Source: Roseiarcus sp036489975 (lineage in GTDB: Bacteria > Pseudomonadota > Alphaproteobacteria > Rhizobiales > Beijerinckiaceae). From it: 64,000 nucleotides of DNA. The stretch lies in assembly GCA_036489975.1 (NCBI GenBank), contig DASXES010000026.1:1-64000 (forward strand), given 5' to 3'. Below, one piece after another: positions 9,031-18,134 of the stretch. Below the pieces are notes generated by a model. It did not search any database and was not told the DNA's origin. It saw nothing but the letters and a program-made list of their open reading frames with translations. The first letter of the stretch is position 1. Each line of letters starts with the position of its first letter. Position numbers and translations under genes: made by a program.

Positions 9031-10260
9031 CTACACCCCGAGCCCATCAAAGGGGATGACGCGGCACGTCGCGCCAGCCTTAGCCGGGGGCGTGTTCGGG
9101 GGGCGCACGATGAGGCCGTCGGCGCGCGCCATCGTCTTCACGAGCGAGGAATCCTGGTCTCCAACCGGGGTTGCGAGAAGAACGCCTTCAGCGTCTCGGC
9201 TGAGGAGCGCGCGCATATAGTCCTGGCGGACGCCGTTCGCCCGCAGATCGACAGCGAGGCGGGCGGGCTGGCTGAAATCGGCGCCCGCGTCGGGCTCTCC
9301 GTGCAGAGCACGCAGAAGCGGGCGCAGGAACAGAATCGCGCAAACCATCGACGACGTCGGATTGCCGGGCAGGCCAAGCACCCGCAACGGCCCGAGATTC
9401 CCATGCATCAGCGGTTTGCCGGGCCGCATGGCGATGCGCCAGAAGCCGAGCTCCATTCCGGACGACACCAGCGCCTGCTGGACGAGATCGTAATCGCCGA
9501 CCGAGGCGCCGCCGAGCGTCACCAGCACATCGGCTTGAGCGTCGCGCGCTTGAGCCAGGGCCGCGTTCAGCGCGCCGAGCTCGTCGACCGCGATGCCAAG
9601 GTCGATCGCGACCCCGCCGCATGCCTCGACAATCCCCGCGACGGCGAAATTGTTCGAGGCGATGATCTGCGAGGGCCCGAGCGTTCCGCCGGGCGGGACC
9701 AGTTCGTCGCCGGTCGCCAGGATCGCGACCCGGGCGCGCCGGCGCACGCCAAGCGCGGTGTGGTTGGCCGCGGCGGCCAGCGCGACGTCGCGGGGCGTGA
9801 GCCGGCGGCCGGCCGATAGCAGGGGCTCGCCCGCCTCAAAGTCCATGCCGGCCGGGCGCAGGTTGTCGCCTGCTGGCACGGCGCCCGAGAGACGGATCCG
9901 CTCGCCCTCGCGGCTCACCTCCTCCTGAATGGCGATGGCGTCGGCCCCCTCCGGCATGGGCGCGCCGGTGAAGATGCGCACCGCCTCGCCCGGACCCAGC
10001 GCGCCCGCGAATGCGCGTCCTGCCGCGGATTCGCCGATCACCCTCAGCGTTGCGGGCGGCGAGGCCGTGTCGGCGGCGCGCAAGGCGTAGCCATCCATGG
10101 CGGAATTGGGAAACGGCGGCTGGGTGCGAAGCGCCTTAACGTCGCTAGCGAGCACCCGGCCGTAAGCCCTGTCGAGAGCGATATTTTCTTCCTCGAGCGG
10201 CGTCTCGGCGGAAGCGAGCACGCGTTTGAGCGCCTCCTCGACCGTGATCATCGGGCTCAT
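9031..10260 (-). CDS. moeA: Molybdopterin molybdotransferase MoeA
   Basis: Catalyses insertion of molybdate into adenylylated molybdopterin, the last step of molybdenum cofactor synthesis. The 409-residue length is typical. The PPFPNSAMDGYAL signature lies near residue 48, GAPMPEGADAI near 100, and the LPGNPTSSMVCAILFLRP segment near 300. The Asp-rich and SVGDYD parts of the MoCF-binding core (VLVTLGGASVGDYDLV) are also visible. Its start codon overlaps the moaC stop by 4 bases, so the two are translated together. The product is needed by the molybdopterin oxidoreductase at 21 kb. Confidence 0.96.
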   Translation of the reverse strand: MSPMITVEEALKRVLASAETPLEEENIALDRAYGRVLASDVKALRTQPPFPNSAMDGYALRAADTASPPATLRVIGESAAGRAFAGALGPGEAVRIFTGAPMPEGADAIAIQEEVSREGERIRLSGAVPAGDNLRPAGMDFEAGEPLLSAGRRLTPRDVALAAAANHTALGVRRRARVAILATGDELVPPGGTLGPSQIIASNNFAVAGIVEACGGVAIDLGIAVDELGALNAALAQARDAQADVLVTLGGASVGDYDLVQQALVSSGMELGFWRIAMRPGKPLMHGNLGPLRVLGLPGNPTSSMVCAILFLRPLLRALHGEPDAGADFSQPARLAVDLRANGVRQDYMRALLSRDAEGVLLATPVGDQDSSLVKTMARADGLIVRPPNTPPAKAGATCRVIPFDGLGV

Positions 10261-10778
10261 GGGCGCTTGTCCTTCGGCTTTTCACCCGCCCGCCACTCGC
10301 CCGATTTGCCGCCGCGCTTCTCGATCAGCCGCAACCCCTCGATGCTCATGCCCCGGTCGATCGCCTTGGCCATGTCGTAGATGGTGAGGCAGGCGACGGA
10401 AACGGCGGTCAGCGCCTCCATTTCCACACCCGTCGGCCCCACGCAGCGCGCCTCGGCCCGGACTGCAAGGCCGGGCAGGGCGTCGTCGGGCGCAATGTCG
10501 ACCGAAACCTTGGTCAGGCTCAGGGCATGGCAGAGCGGAATGAGGTCGGCGGTCTTCTTCGCCGCCATGATCCCGGCGATCCGCGCCGCGCCGATCACGT
10601 CGCCCTTCTTGGCGTCGCCGGCGAGGATCGTCCGCAGCGTGGAGGCGCCCATGCGCACGCGTCCCTCCGCGATGGCGACCCGGTCGGTTGCCGCCTTGTC
10701 CGAGACGTCGACCATGTGCGCTTCGCCGTCAGCGCCAAGATGGGTGAGCGGCTTCGATTCGTCTGCGGTTGAGACCAT
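10257..10778 (-). CDS. moaC: Cyclic pyranopterin monophosphate synthase MoaC
   Basis: Converts the MoaA product into cyclic pyranopterin monophosphate, the first committed intermediate of molybdenum cofactor. The protein has 173 residues. The family signatures KKTADLIPLCHALSLTKV, GVEMEALTAVSVACLTIYDM and IEKRGGKSGEW are all present. It overlaps moeA by 4 bases in an ATGA junction. The upstream trpC found in many relatives is absent here; instead a glycosyltransferase runs divergently. Confidence 0.97.
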   Translation of the reverse strand: MVSTADESKPLTHLGADGEAHMVDVSDKAATDRVAIAEGRVRMGASTLRTILAGDAKKGDVIGAARIAGIMAAKKTADLIPLCHALSLTKVSVDIAPDDALPGLAVRAEARCVGPTGVEMEALTAVSVACLTIYDMAKAIDRGMSIEGLRLIEKRGGKSGEWRAGEKPKDKRP

Positions 10779-10963
10779 CGGTCGGGGGCGCCTCGGCTCA
10801 AGGCTTCGCCTGAGCGTTCTGTCGATCGGACCTTCGTCCGGGCGCCCGTCTAAGCAAAATCCGCGTGCAGCGGCAACCGCGTTCGCGTCAATTGTCGCAG
10901 CCGGTCGTTCCGTGTAAGGACCCTCGCCCGGCGCCGCGCGCGCCTTCAGCCGCCAGTGTGACG

Positions 10964-12073
10964 ATGACGCGCGAGCCGAAAATCGCCTACGTCCTCTTGC
11001 GCAACGCGCATTTCGGGCCGCGGCTTGCGGCCTCGGTCGAACTGTGCGTTCGCGATCTCGTGCTGCACAGCCGATATGCGCGCTCGACGCTTGTTGTTTG
11101 CCCGCCGGTGGATGAGCCCTTCGAGGGCGTCGAAATCGCGACGATTCCCGATCCGGGCGTCAGCGGCAATCTAGGCAAAGCCTGGGGCGTCGCGCGGCTT
11201 CTCAGGCGCCGCGGCGTCGACCTTGCGGTTGTCGAAAATCACCTGCCCGCCGCGACGCTGATCGCGCTGGTCTCGGGGGCGCGGGTCATCCTGCACACCC
11301 ACGCCTATGTAAAGGCGCCGGAGGGCGCGCTTGACGGGGCCGTGCGTGGGCAGGAGTTGCGCCGGCTCTCCGGTTTTGCTTTCGTCAGCGAATACGCCCT
11401 GAACCGCTTCCGCGGCGATTTCCCTCACCTGCGCGGGGTTCAGCGCGCCATCCCGAACGGGCTCGACATGCAGGCATGGTCGGCGGCGAAGCCAAAGCAG
11501 CGGTCGATCCTGTGCGTGGGCCGGGCCTTGCGTGGCAAGGGCCACCTCGAGGCGATGGCGGCGATCGTTCGCGCTCTGCCGTCGAGACCCGAATGGACCG
11601 CGCGCTTCATGGTTTCAGACCCGGTCGCGGCGGATAGGGAGCCTGAGACCGTTCAGGGGCTGCGCGACGCCGCCAAAGGTTTCAACGGCCGGATCCGGGT
11701 TGATTCGAACGTTCCCTATGCCGAGGTCAAGGCGGCGTGGGAGAGCGCCGAGGTCGGAATGGTGCTGACGACAGGCCCCGAGCCGTTCGGCCGCACGGCG
11801 CTGGAAGCGCTGGCGAGCGGGGCCGCGCTCATCACCTCGGGGCGGGGCGGCCTGGCCGAGATCTGCGGCCCGTGTGCCGTGACTGCCGATCCGGGCGACG
11901 CCGACGGTCTCGCCGCCGCGCTCGGCCAGCTCATGGACGAGCCCGAACGGCGGGCGGAGCTCGCCCGGGCGGGGCGCAAGCGGGTCGAGCAGCTTTTCGA
12001 TAGCCGCACCGTCGCGAGGCAGATGGATGATTTTCTCGAGGCTTGCGCCGGGCGGGAGCGGCCGCAGGTCTGA
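10964..12073 (+). CDS. Glycosyltransferase family 4 protein
   Basis: A GT-B-fold retaining glycosyltransferase, 369 residues from the ATG at 10964. The N-terminal half holds the acceptor-side Rossmann domain (VVENHLPAATLIALVSGARV, then HTHAYV). The C-terminal half has the donor-binding domain with RSILCVGRALRGKGH, NVPYAEVKAAWESAEVG and the GPEPFGRTALEALASGAALI motif typical of GT4. The glutamate in EPFGRTALEAL corresponds to the E-x7-E pattern. A GTG at 10958 is an alternative start. Substrate and glycan are unknown. No polysaccharide cluster surrounds it. Confidence 0.9.
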   Translation: MTREPKIAYVLLRNAHFGPRLAASVELCVRDLVLHSRYARSTLVVCPPVDEPFEGVEIATIPDPGVSGNLGKAWGVARLLRRRGVDLAVVENHLPAATLIALVSGARVILHTHAYVKAPEGALDGAVRGQELRRLSGFAFVSEYALNRFRGDFPHLRGVQRAIPNGLDMQAWSAAKPKQRSILCVGRALRGKGHLEAMAAIVRALPSRPEWTARFMVSDPVAADREPETVQGLRDAAKGFNGRIRVDSNVPYAEVKAAWESAEVGMVLTTGPEPFGRTALEALASGAALITSGRGGLAEICGPCAVTADPGDADGLAAALGQLMDEPERRAELARAGRKRVEQLFDSRTVARQMDDFLEACAGRERPQV

Positions 12074-12167
12074 AACGTGTAACTTCCTCGCGCCGTTCTC
12101 GTTGATCCAGTTGCCTTCCCGACGGCCAGTCGGTAACTGGCCAAACGCGCTTGCCTCGGGGGGGCCC

Positions 12168-12938
12168 ATGAGACCTGAAAGTTTTGCGGTTGCCGTCGGT
12201 CTCGCCGTTTTTGGCGGCGGCGTCATCGGTCTTATCCTTCAGCGCCTCCTGCCTGATACATTTACCACCGGCGGCCCCCGCGACATGATCGGCGCGGTCG
12301 TCGGTCTTCTCACGCTGCTGTCGGCGCTGACCATGGGTCTTCTGATCTGGACGGCCTACGGCGTCTATGCCAGCCAGAACACCGCGATCCAGACGCTGGC
12401 CGCCAAGGTGCTGCAACTCGACCTTGCGCTGGAGGATTTTGGGCCGGACGCCAATCCCCAGCGCGCTCATTTGCGGCAGGCGGTCGGGAAGGCCATCGAC
12501 GACGTTTGGGCGGCGCGGGAAAGCGACCAGAATTTCGTTGCGGAGAACTTCGCCGCGGCGGTGCGCGGCCTGCGAAAGGAGGAGGGGGACCTGGCGAACC
12601 TCCATCCTTCGACTGACGCGCAAAAGCAGGCGGTCGCCCAGGCGAATACGATCGTCGAGGCGATCGGTCAGGCGCGACTGCAGATGTCGTTCGCGCTGTC
12701 CAACCCCGTCTCGTATCCGCTGATCATGATTGTCGTGGGATGGGCGATGGCGCTCTTTTGTGGCTTCGGTCTGATGTCCAGAGGCCATATGATGTCGGTC
12801 GTCGTGGTCCTGGTCGGCGCCATCGCGATTTCGACTTCGGTCTACATGATCCTCGACCTGAGCAGTCCCTATTCGGGCGTGTTCCGCCCCTCGTCTGCGC
12901 CGCTTGAGCAGGTGCTTCAGGTCATGGGGAAGGAGTAA
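12168..12938 (+). CDS. DUF4239 (bestrophin-like) membrane protein
   Basis: A 256-residue integral membrane protein, using the ATG at 12168. It has two N-terminal membrane segments (FAVAVGLAVFGGGVIGLIL and MIGAVVGLLTLLSALTMGLL), a long cytosolic helical region, and two C-terminal segments (YPLIMIVVGWAMALFCGFGL and MMSVVVVLVGAIAISTSVYM). These are followed by the family-typical LDLSSPYSGVF and SSAPLEQVL. That ending is the hallmark of the DUF4239 family, which is compared to bestrophin channels, although transport by bacterial members is not established. The frame is open further upstream into the glycosyltransferase, but that is overlap with coding sequence. Confidence 0.87.
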   Translation: MRPESFAVAVGLAVFGGGVIGLILQRLLPDTFTTGGPRDMIGAVVGLLTLLSALTMGLLIWTAYGVYASQNTAIQTLAAKVLQLDLALEDFGPDANPQRAHLRQAVGKAIDDVWAARESDQNFVAENFAAAVRGLRKEEGDLANLHPSTDAQKQAVAQANTIVEAIGQARLQMSFALSNPVSYPLIMIVVGWAMALFCGFGLMSRGHMMSVVVVLVGAIAISTSVYMILDLSSPYSGVFRPSSAPLEQVLQVMGKE

Positions 12939-12961
12939 GGCGCCGCCCGAGCCGCGGCGCC
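12939..12961 (+). terminator. GC-rich hairpin after DUF4239 gene
   Basis: GGCGCCGC and GCGGCGCC form a perfect 8-bp stem with a 7-base loop, immediately after the stop codon. No T-run follows, so it would be a weak intrinsic terminator, but it lies between two convergent genes where one is expected. Confidence 0.4.
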
Positions 12962-13020
12962 GCTACGACGTTAGTTGAGAGGATATCGCCGAAGGCTTGT
13001 CCCTGTCCTGCGATTTGGCT

Positions 13021-13905
13021 TCATGCCGCTTGCGCGGCGCGGGCGCGCTTCGAGCGATATCCGAGGGCGCCAAGGCCGACAAAGCCAATGAACATCATCG
13101 CCCATGTGGACGGCTCCGGGACAGTCCCGGCTGCCTGATCTCCAACCAGCCCAGTCAAACCCGGGCCGCTATTCGGATCGAGCAGGTTCGTCTGCACCGC
13201 CGCAAGCGCGACGTGGGTGAACTCGAGTTGCGGGTCGCCGACAATTTGGGCCGTAAGGTCGAAGGTGACGCCGGTCCCACCCTGAGAATCCTCGTAAGCT
13301 TCAACCGAGCTATTGCAGATCGTGCTGCCGTTCCCGCAAATATTGATGTAGTCCGCGTCTAGATCTTCTGCCCCGGCCACGTTGAGATTGCTCGTCGTGG
13401 TGATGGTGACGTGATCGGTCCCGAGATAACTGTTCGTACCGACGTAATTATCATAGAGGCTGAGGTCGGCGGCAAAGATGAGGGAGTCAAGGTCGCTCGT
13501 TCCGTTCAAAAACGTGAGCACGCCAGCCTGGAAAGGCTGGGTGACGTCCGTGGGGACCTGGCCACCAAAGAAGATGAGTTCGCTGAAGCTCTGGCTTGGA
13601 TCAACACTCCCGCTTACGCCCCACTGAAGTTTGCTGCCGGTGGACTGCTGCGGAGGCGTCCCGCCCAACGTCGGATCCGTACTGTTGACGATGCTGAAGG
13701 CCGCAGTGCCGGCGTTGTCGAAATAGACAGGCGGCGACGAGAGGGTCGGATCGTGAGTGACAGAACCATTTGTTACAACGTTGGAGAAGACGCCGATGAT
13801 CGTGCCACCGGGCGTCAGGCCATTCGCTTGCGCCTCCGCCGCACCCAGCGCCATCGCGACGCTGCACACAGCAATATGAAGAACGATATTGACGCGCATT
13901 TTCAT
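13021..13905 (-). CDS. PEP-CTERM sorting domain protein
   Basis: A 294-residue exported protein. It begins with a signal peptide (VNIVLHIAVCSVAMALGA, then AEAQA). It ends with the canonical sorting tail VPEPSTWAMMFIGFVGLGAL and a final basic cluster (SKRARAAQA). The PEP motif, the single hydrophobic span and the arginines together are the substrate signal of exosortase EpsH. The middle is Ser/Thr/Asp/Asn-rich and beta-like, as in other extracellular PEP-CTERM proteins. No exosortase is in this window. The role of the mature protein is unknown. Confidence 0.92.
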   Translation of the reverse strand: MKMRVNIVLHIAVCSVAMALGAAEAQANGLTPGGTIIGVFSNVVTNGSVTHDPTLSSPPVYFDNAGTAAFSIVNSTDPTLGGTPPQQSTGSKLQWGVSGSVDPSQSFSELIFFGGQVPTDVTQPFQAGVLTFLNGTSDLDSLIFAADLSLYDNYVGTNSYLGTDHVTITTTSNLNVAGAEDLDADYINICGNGSTICNSSVEAYEDSQGGTGVTFDLTAQIVGDPQLEFTHVALAAVQTNLLDPNSGPGLTGLVGDQAAGTVPEPSTWAMMFIGFVGLGALGYRSKRARAAQAA

Positions 13906-13985
13906 GACCTTCCCCCAAGCCGGAATTGCCTAGTTACGGAAAGGATTTCAGCTTAAGTTTTATGTTTAGTCAATAGACATTACTA

Positions 13986-14016
13986 GGTCGTAAGACCACT
14001 TAGTGGTCCTAAGACC
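13986..14016. promoter_or_regulatory. Operator-like repeats before MFS gene
   Basis: Two near-identical 12-base dyads, GGTCgtaaGACC (13986-13997) and GGTCctaaGACC (14005-14016), start 19 bases apart. Between and across them lies the palindrome GACCACTTAGTGGTC (13994-14008). The spacing is close to two helical turns, as expected for cooperative repressor binding. The element ends 70 bases before the preferred GTG start of the MFS exporter. No regulator gene is adjacent. Confidence 0.45.
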
Positions 14017-14086
14017 AAGGGCGAGAGCCATCGCTCTCGAATTTTGTCTTGCCTTTCGCCTGCGCCGGCGGGAAGGCTGCGGCTCC

Positions 14087-15331
14087 GTGTTTTCAAATCC
14101 AATTTTGAAAGTCGCAACGCCTGCCGACGACCCGCCGCTGATCGCGTTTGGCGGCGCGCGTTTCTGGCGGGTGAACTTCGCCCTGTTTCTCGGCAGCTTC
14201 GCCACCTTCGCGATGCTCTACTGCGTCCAGCCGCTGATGCCCGGCTTCGCCCGCGCCTTTTCGATCTCTCCCGCCGCCGCGAGCCTCTCGCTATCGGCGG
14301 CGACGGCCGTATTGGCGGTCGCGATGGTCTTCGCCGGAACGCTGTCGGACTCGTGGGGACGCAAGACGGTGATGACCGCATCGCTGGCCGCAGCCGCGGC
14401 GGCGACGCTCGCCGCATCGTTGGCGCCGACCTGGACGGCCTTCGTCGCGCTTCGGGCGCTGACGGGCCTTGCGCTCTCCGGCGTCCCGGCGGTCGCGATG
14501 GCCTATCTGGTCGAGGAGATGGACCGTTCGGCGATCGGGCTCGCGATGGGCCTCTATATCGCCGGCAATACGTTCGGCGGCATGGGCGGCCGCCTGGCGA
14601 GCGCCGGGATCGCAGAGGTCGGCGGCTGGCGGGGCGCGCTCGGCGTTGTCGGCCTCATTTCGCTGGGCTGCGCCTGCGTGTTCGTCTTTGCCCTGCCGAA
14701 GGAGCGGCGGGCGCCGGCGAAGGCGCGAACGACCGCGCTTCTTCCCGCGCTGCGCCTGCACTTCAGCGATCCGGGCCTCCGATACCTGTTCGCCATGGGC
14801 TTTCTCTTGATGGGCGCCTTCGTCGCCACATACAATTACATCGGCTTTCGCCTCGAGGCGGCGCCTTTCTCGCTGAGCCCTGCGGTGATCGGCTTCGTCT
14901 ACTGCATCTATCTCGTCGGCGCGGTGAGTTCGACCGTGACCGGCGAACTCGCCGGACGCTATGGCCGGCGCCGCGTCATCGGCTTCGCCATCGCGTTCAT
15001 GCCGGTCGGCGTCCTCCTGACCTTGCCGGACAATCTGTGGCTCGTCATCCTCGGCGTCGGCGTGGTGACAATCGGCTTCTTCGGCGGCCATTCGATCGCC
15101 TCGAGCTGGGTCGGCCTGCGCGCCGACACTGCGAAGGCGCAGGCGAGCGCGCTTTACCTGTTCTTCTACTACGCGGGCTCCAGTCTCGCGGGCTGGATCG
15201 GCGGCTCAGTCTTCTCGCGGGCCGCGTGGCCGGGGGAGGCCGCGTTCGTCGGCACGCTCTCCGTGCTCGCGCTTCTCATCGCGTTCAAGCTCGCGCGCGT
15301 GGCGCCGCCGGCGCATCTTCGCGCTTCTTAA
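14087..15331 (+). CDS. MFS transporter, YnfM-like
   Basis: A 12-helix major facilitator family exporter of 414 residues from the GTG at 14087, which has GGAAGG ten bases upstream. The frame is open to a GTG at 14003, but those residues are mostly Arg-rich. The first loop holds FAGTLSDSWGRKTVM, the MFS motif A between helices 2 and 3, and a second copy (GELAGRYGRRRVIG) lies in the other half. The segments YCVQPLMPGFARAF and LYIAGNTFGGMGGR match the YnfM/arabinose-efflux-like subgroup. The substrate is unknown. The dyad repeats upstream suggest ligand-controlled expression. recO follows 17 bases downstream and may be co-transcribed. Confidence 0.88.
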   Translation: MFSNPILKVATPADDPPLIAFGGARFWRVNFALFLGSFATFAMLYCVQPLMPGFARAFSISPAAASLSLSAATAVLAVAMVFAGTLSDSWGRKTVMTASLAAAAAATLAASLAPTWTAFVALRALTGLALSGVPAVAMAYLVEEMDRSAIGLAMGLYIAGNTFGGMGGRLASAGIAEVGGWRGALGVVGLISLGCACVFVFALPKERRAPAKARTTALLPALRLHFSDPGLRYLFAMGFLLMGAFVATYNYIGFRLEAAPFSLSPAVIGFVYCIYLVGAVSSTVTGELAGRYGRRRVIGFAIAFMPVGVLLTLPDNLWLVILGVGVVTIGFFGGHSIASSWVGLRADTAKAQASALYLFFYYAGSSLAGWIGGSVFSRAAWPGEAAFVGTLSVLALLIAFKLARVAPPAHLRAS

Positions 15332-15348
15332 AAGAGAAGGCACCGGGC

Positions 15349-16083
15349 ATGGAATGGCGCGACGAGGGCCTCATCATCGGCGCCCGCAGGCACGGCGAGG
15401 CGTCGACGGTCGTGGAGGCGATGACCCGCGCGCATGGGCGCCATCTCGGCCTCGTGCGCGGCGGAAGGTCGGCGCGCTTGAGGGCGACCCTGCAGCCCGG
15501 CAATACGATCGGGCTTACCTGGCGCGCCCGGCTCGACGAGCATCTGGGCTCATTCGCCATCGAGCCGCTTTCGCTGCGCGCGGGCAGGCTGATGGCGAGT
15601 GCGCTCGCGTTGGCCGGAATCAACTATCTCGCCGCTTTGGTCCGTGTCCTGCCCGAGCGCGATCCCCATCCGGTTTTGTACGAGGCGGCGAGCCTCATCG
15701 CCGACGGCCTCGACGACAGCGCGCTCGCCCCCACGCTCATCGCCCGGTTCGAGGCGCAAGTCCTGGCGGAATGCGGGTTTCAGCTCGACCTCAGCCATTG
15801 CGCCGCGACCGGCGCGACCGATCGCCTGATCTATGTCTCGCCCAAGTCGGGGCGGGCGGTGAGCGCCGAAGCCGGGGCGCCGTGGCGCGATCGTCTGCTG
15901 CCGCTGCCACCATTCCTGCGCGAAGGCGCGCCCGCCGATGCGAGGCCCGGCGCGGACGAGATCGCCGACGGTTTCCGGCTGACCGGCTTCTTCCTCGCTC
16001 GCGACCTGTTCGCCCTGCGTGGTGAGCCTTTGCCGGACTCGCGCGCCGCCTTTCTCAAGGCGGCGGCGAAGGGGGCCGGATAG
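15349..16083 (+). CDS. recO: DNA repair protein RecO
   Basis: RecO loads RecA onto SSB-coated single-stranded DNA together with RecR. The ATG at 15349 follows AGAGAAGG by 8 bases and gives 244 residues, the usual length. The N-terminal OB-fold begins with MEWRDEGLIIGARRHGEAST and continues with HLGLVRGGRS. The helical C-terminal part includes ALALAGINYLAALVRVLPER and EAQVLAECGFQLDLSHCAAT. The same frame is open far upstream through the MFS gene, but that portion is an out-of-frame shadow of the transporter. In many relatives recO sits near era/rnc; here it is placed behind a transporter. Confidence 0.95.
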   Translation: MEWRDEGLIIGARRHGEASTVVEAMTRAHGRHLGLVRGGRSARLRATLQPGNTIGLTWRARLDEHLGSFAIEPLSLRAGRLMASALALAGINYLAALVRVLPERDPHPVLYEAASLIADGLDDSALAPTLIARFEAQVLAECGFQLDLSHCAATGATDRLIYVSPKSGRAVSAEAGAPWRDRLLPLPPFLREGAPADARPGADEIADGFRLTGFFLARDLFALRGEPLPDSRAAFLKAAAKGAG

Positions 16084-16204
16084 CGCTCGTCATCTTGCCG
16101 TCGGCTTCAGGCGCAAAAGGGAACAACGCTTGTTCCTTCGGGATTTAGGTGCATCGGCGGGGTTTGTTTCAAGTCGCCCCGCATTCGCGCGAGCAGGAAA
16201 CGGG

Positions 16205-17419
16205 ATGGCCGAGCGTGGATGGATCTGGTCGCTTCTGGCCTATGGGGTCCTTGTGGCAATTGCCGGGGCTCGCCGCGCGCCGCCGCAGCGAGCGCTTGCT
16301 GTTGGAGGGCGAGAGACGGCCCGGGATCCCTATCGGACAAGTCGTTCCCCGCCCGTTCGGCTGAGCGCGGGTACGAACGTCGCTCAGCCGGCGACACAGC
16401 CCGATCCCGACAAGCGGCCGAGGGAGCAATTCGAGAACGACCAACCGATCGTTGCGCAACTTGGGCGAGCGAATGAGCGGGGCAGGGGGCGCCGCGCGAC
16501 CGCGCCATGGCAAATCCCGTGGCGGGGCTGGAAGGACATTTTCTGGCGGGTTTATGCGAGCTTCAACGACAACCGGTTGCTCGCTGTCGCGGGCGGCGTC
16601 GTCTTCTTTTCGTTGCTGGCGATCTTTCCCGCCGTCGCAGCCTTTGTCTCGCTCTACGGACTGATCGCCGACGCATCAACGATCGATGCGCATCTTTCGC
16701 TCGCCTCGGGCATTCTCCCGGGCGGGGCGATCGACCTTCTGCACGAGCAGATCACGAAGCTCGCGGCAAAAGGCGACGCGAAGCTCAGCCTCGGATTCAT
16801 AACCGGACTCGCGGTCGCCCTGTGGAGCGCCAACGCCGGGATGAAAGCGATCATCGACGCGCTCAACGTCGTGTTTGACGAGAGGGAAAAACGCAGCTTT
16901 TTGAAGCTGAACCTTGTCTCGCTTCTCTTCACCTTCGTCGCCATCTTCTCGCTCATGGCGGCGCTCGCCGCCATCGTGGTGGCGCCGATCGTCTTTTCCG
17001 CCATCGGTCTCTCGTCGCTGCCAAGCCGCGCGATCGCCATTCTGCGCTGGCCGTTGCTGCTGGTTGTGGCGGCCGCCGCTCTGGCCGCGATCTACCGATA
17101 CGGGCCGAGCCGCACCGAAGCGCGCTGGCAATGGCTCTCGGTCGGAAGCGTCGCCGCGGCGCTTGGATGGCTCATCACTTCGGTTCTATTCTCATGGTAC
17201 ATCGCCCATTTCGGCGCCTATAACGCAACCTACGGCTCGCTCGGGGCCGCCGTCGGCATGATGATGTGGATGTGGATCTCCGCCATCGTGATCCTGCTCG
17301 GCGGCGAACTCAACGCCGAGATCGAACATCAAACCGCCCACGATTCGACGGTCGGCGAGGCAGAGCCGCTTGGCGAGCGAGGCGCGGTGATGGCCGACAC
17401 GATCGGCGCGGCGCGGTAG
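16205..17419 (+). CDS. YihY/BrkB family membrane protein with N-terminal extension
   Basis: A 404-residue membrane protein whose residues from about 100 match the YihY/BrkB family: FWRVYASFNDNRLLAVAGGV, FFSLLAIFPAVAAFVSLYGL, SANAGMKAIIDALNVVFDE, FGAYNATYGSLGAAVGMMMW. The core has six membrane helices. The first 100 residues are unusual: one extra hydrophobic helix (WIWSLLAYGVLVAIAGA) followed by about 75 polar, Arg/Pro-rich residues that look disordered. Start chosen at 16205 because AGGAA lies six bases before. The family was once called ribonuclease BN, but that assignment is obsolete and its function is unsettled. Confidence 0.88.
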   Translation: MAERGWIWSLLAYGVLVAIAGARRAPPQRALAVGGRETARDPYRTSRSPPVRLSAGTNVAQPATQPDPDKRPREQFENDQPIVAQLGRANERGRGRRATAPWQIPWRGWKDIFWRVYASFNDNRLLAVAGGVVFFSLLAIFPAVAAFVSLYGLIADASTIDAHLSLASGILPGGAIDLLHEQITKLAAKGDAKLSLGFITGLAVALWSANAGMKAIIDALNVVFDEREKRSFLKLNLVSLLFTFVAIFSLMAALAAIVVAPIVFSAIGLSSLPSRAIAILRWPLLLVVAAAALAAIYRYGPSRTEARWQWLSVGSVAAALGWLITSVLFSWYIAHFGAYNATYGSLGAAVGMMMWMWISAIVILLGGELNAEIEHQTAHDSTVGEAEPLGERGAVMADTIGAAR

Positions 17420-17678
17420 CGTCCTGGCAGATGAATAAAGACGAGTGTCGACTTGAAGATTTTCCAGCTTGCCTATCACGTGCATATACATCACCCTCAG
17501 GTTGAAGGCCGGGGAGTGACGGTGGAACCTGACAACCTGGCAGAAATGGCGCCTAATATAAGCGATTGAAAGAATGGAGCCGCCGCCAGAAGTGCGCGCG
17601 CCCGTCACAGCGGCCCGAACGAACGAATTCGGAAAAGCTGGAGGGGTTGGTCGCTCAAGCCGGAGGTTCTTTGCCGGC

Positions 17679-18134
17679 CTATCCGACCTCGAACACCGAA
17701 AGGGCGACCCGGTCCGGATGACGGACGCCCGAGGCGATGAACAGCGGCCGCGTCAGCCACTGGTAGGCCGGCGCGGGGGTCTCGAAGCGCGGCGTCGAGC
17801 GAAAGTAAACCTGCGCCGGGTCGACCGGTTCGCCGCGCGTGATGCGCTCCATCACCTCCGGCGGGCCGAAGCGCACGCCGCGATTGTCCACATAGATCAG
17901 CGCCCCATCGTCGAGCCGTAGGACATAGCGGGCCTCGAGCCGGGTGAAACCGTCCCGGCCGATGATCTGAAAGTCCGCGCCGCCGGCGAGAATCGTCCCG
18001 CTCAGCCTTTTGCCCCGAAGGGTTCCGCCGGTGATTGGAACGACGCGCCGCAAGCCCTGCGGCGTCTCGCCGATCGCGATCGGCTCGCCGACCTCGACCA
18101 GAACATCGGCAACATGAGTGAGGGTTGGGGTCAT
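17679..18134 (-). CDS. DUF3237 domain protein
   Basis: A 151-residue protein starting at the ATG at 18134. The frame allows 18 more codons upstream. The family pattern is clear: ADVLVEVGEPIAIGETPQGL, then a central GGADFQIIGRDGFTRLEARY, DDGALIYVDNRGVR, and the C-terminal YFRSTPRFETPAPAYQWLTR. DUF3237 proteins are small beta barrels of unknown function often found beside aromatic or alkane metabolism genes. Here the divergent neighbour is a nucleotide cyclase 148 bases away. Confidence 0.88.
   Translation of the reverse strand: MTPTLTHVADVLVEVGEPIAIGETPQGLRRVVPITGGTLRGKRLSGTILAGGADFQIIGRDGFTRLEARYVLRLDDGALIYVDNRGVRFGPPEVMERITRGEPVDPAQVYFRSTPRFETPAPAYQWLTRPLFIASGVRHPDRVALSVFEVG

Noticed and set aside
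14044..15348. The 5' part of a 679-residue frame that ends as RecO
   Set aside because: Only residues from the ATG at 15349 match RecO. The earlier part runs out of frame through the MFS gene.
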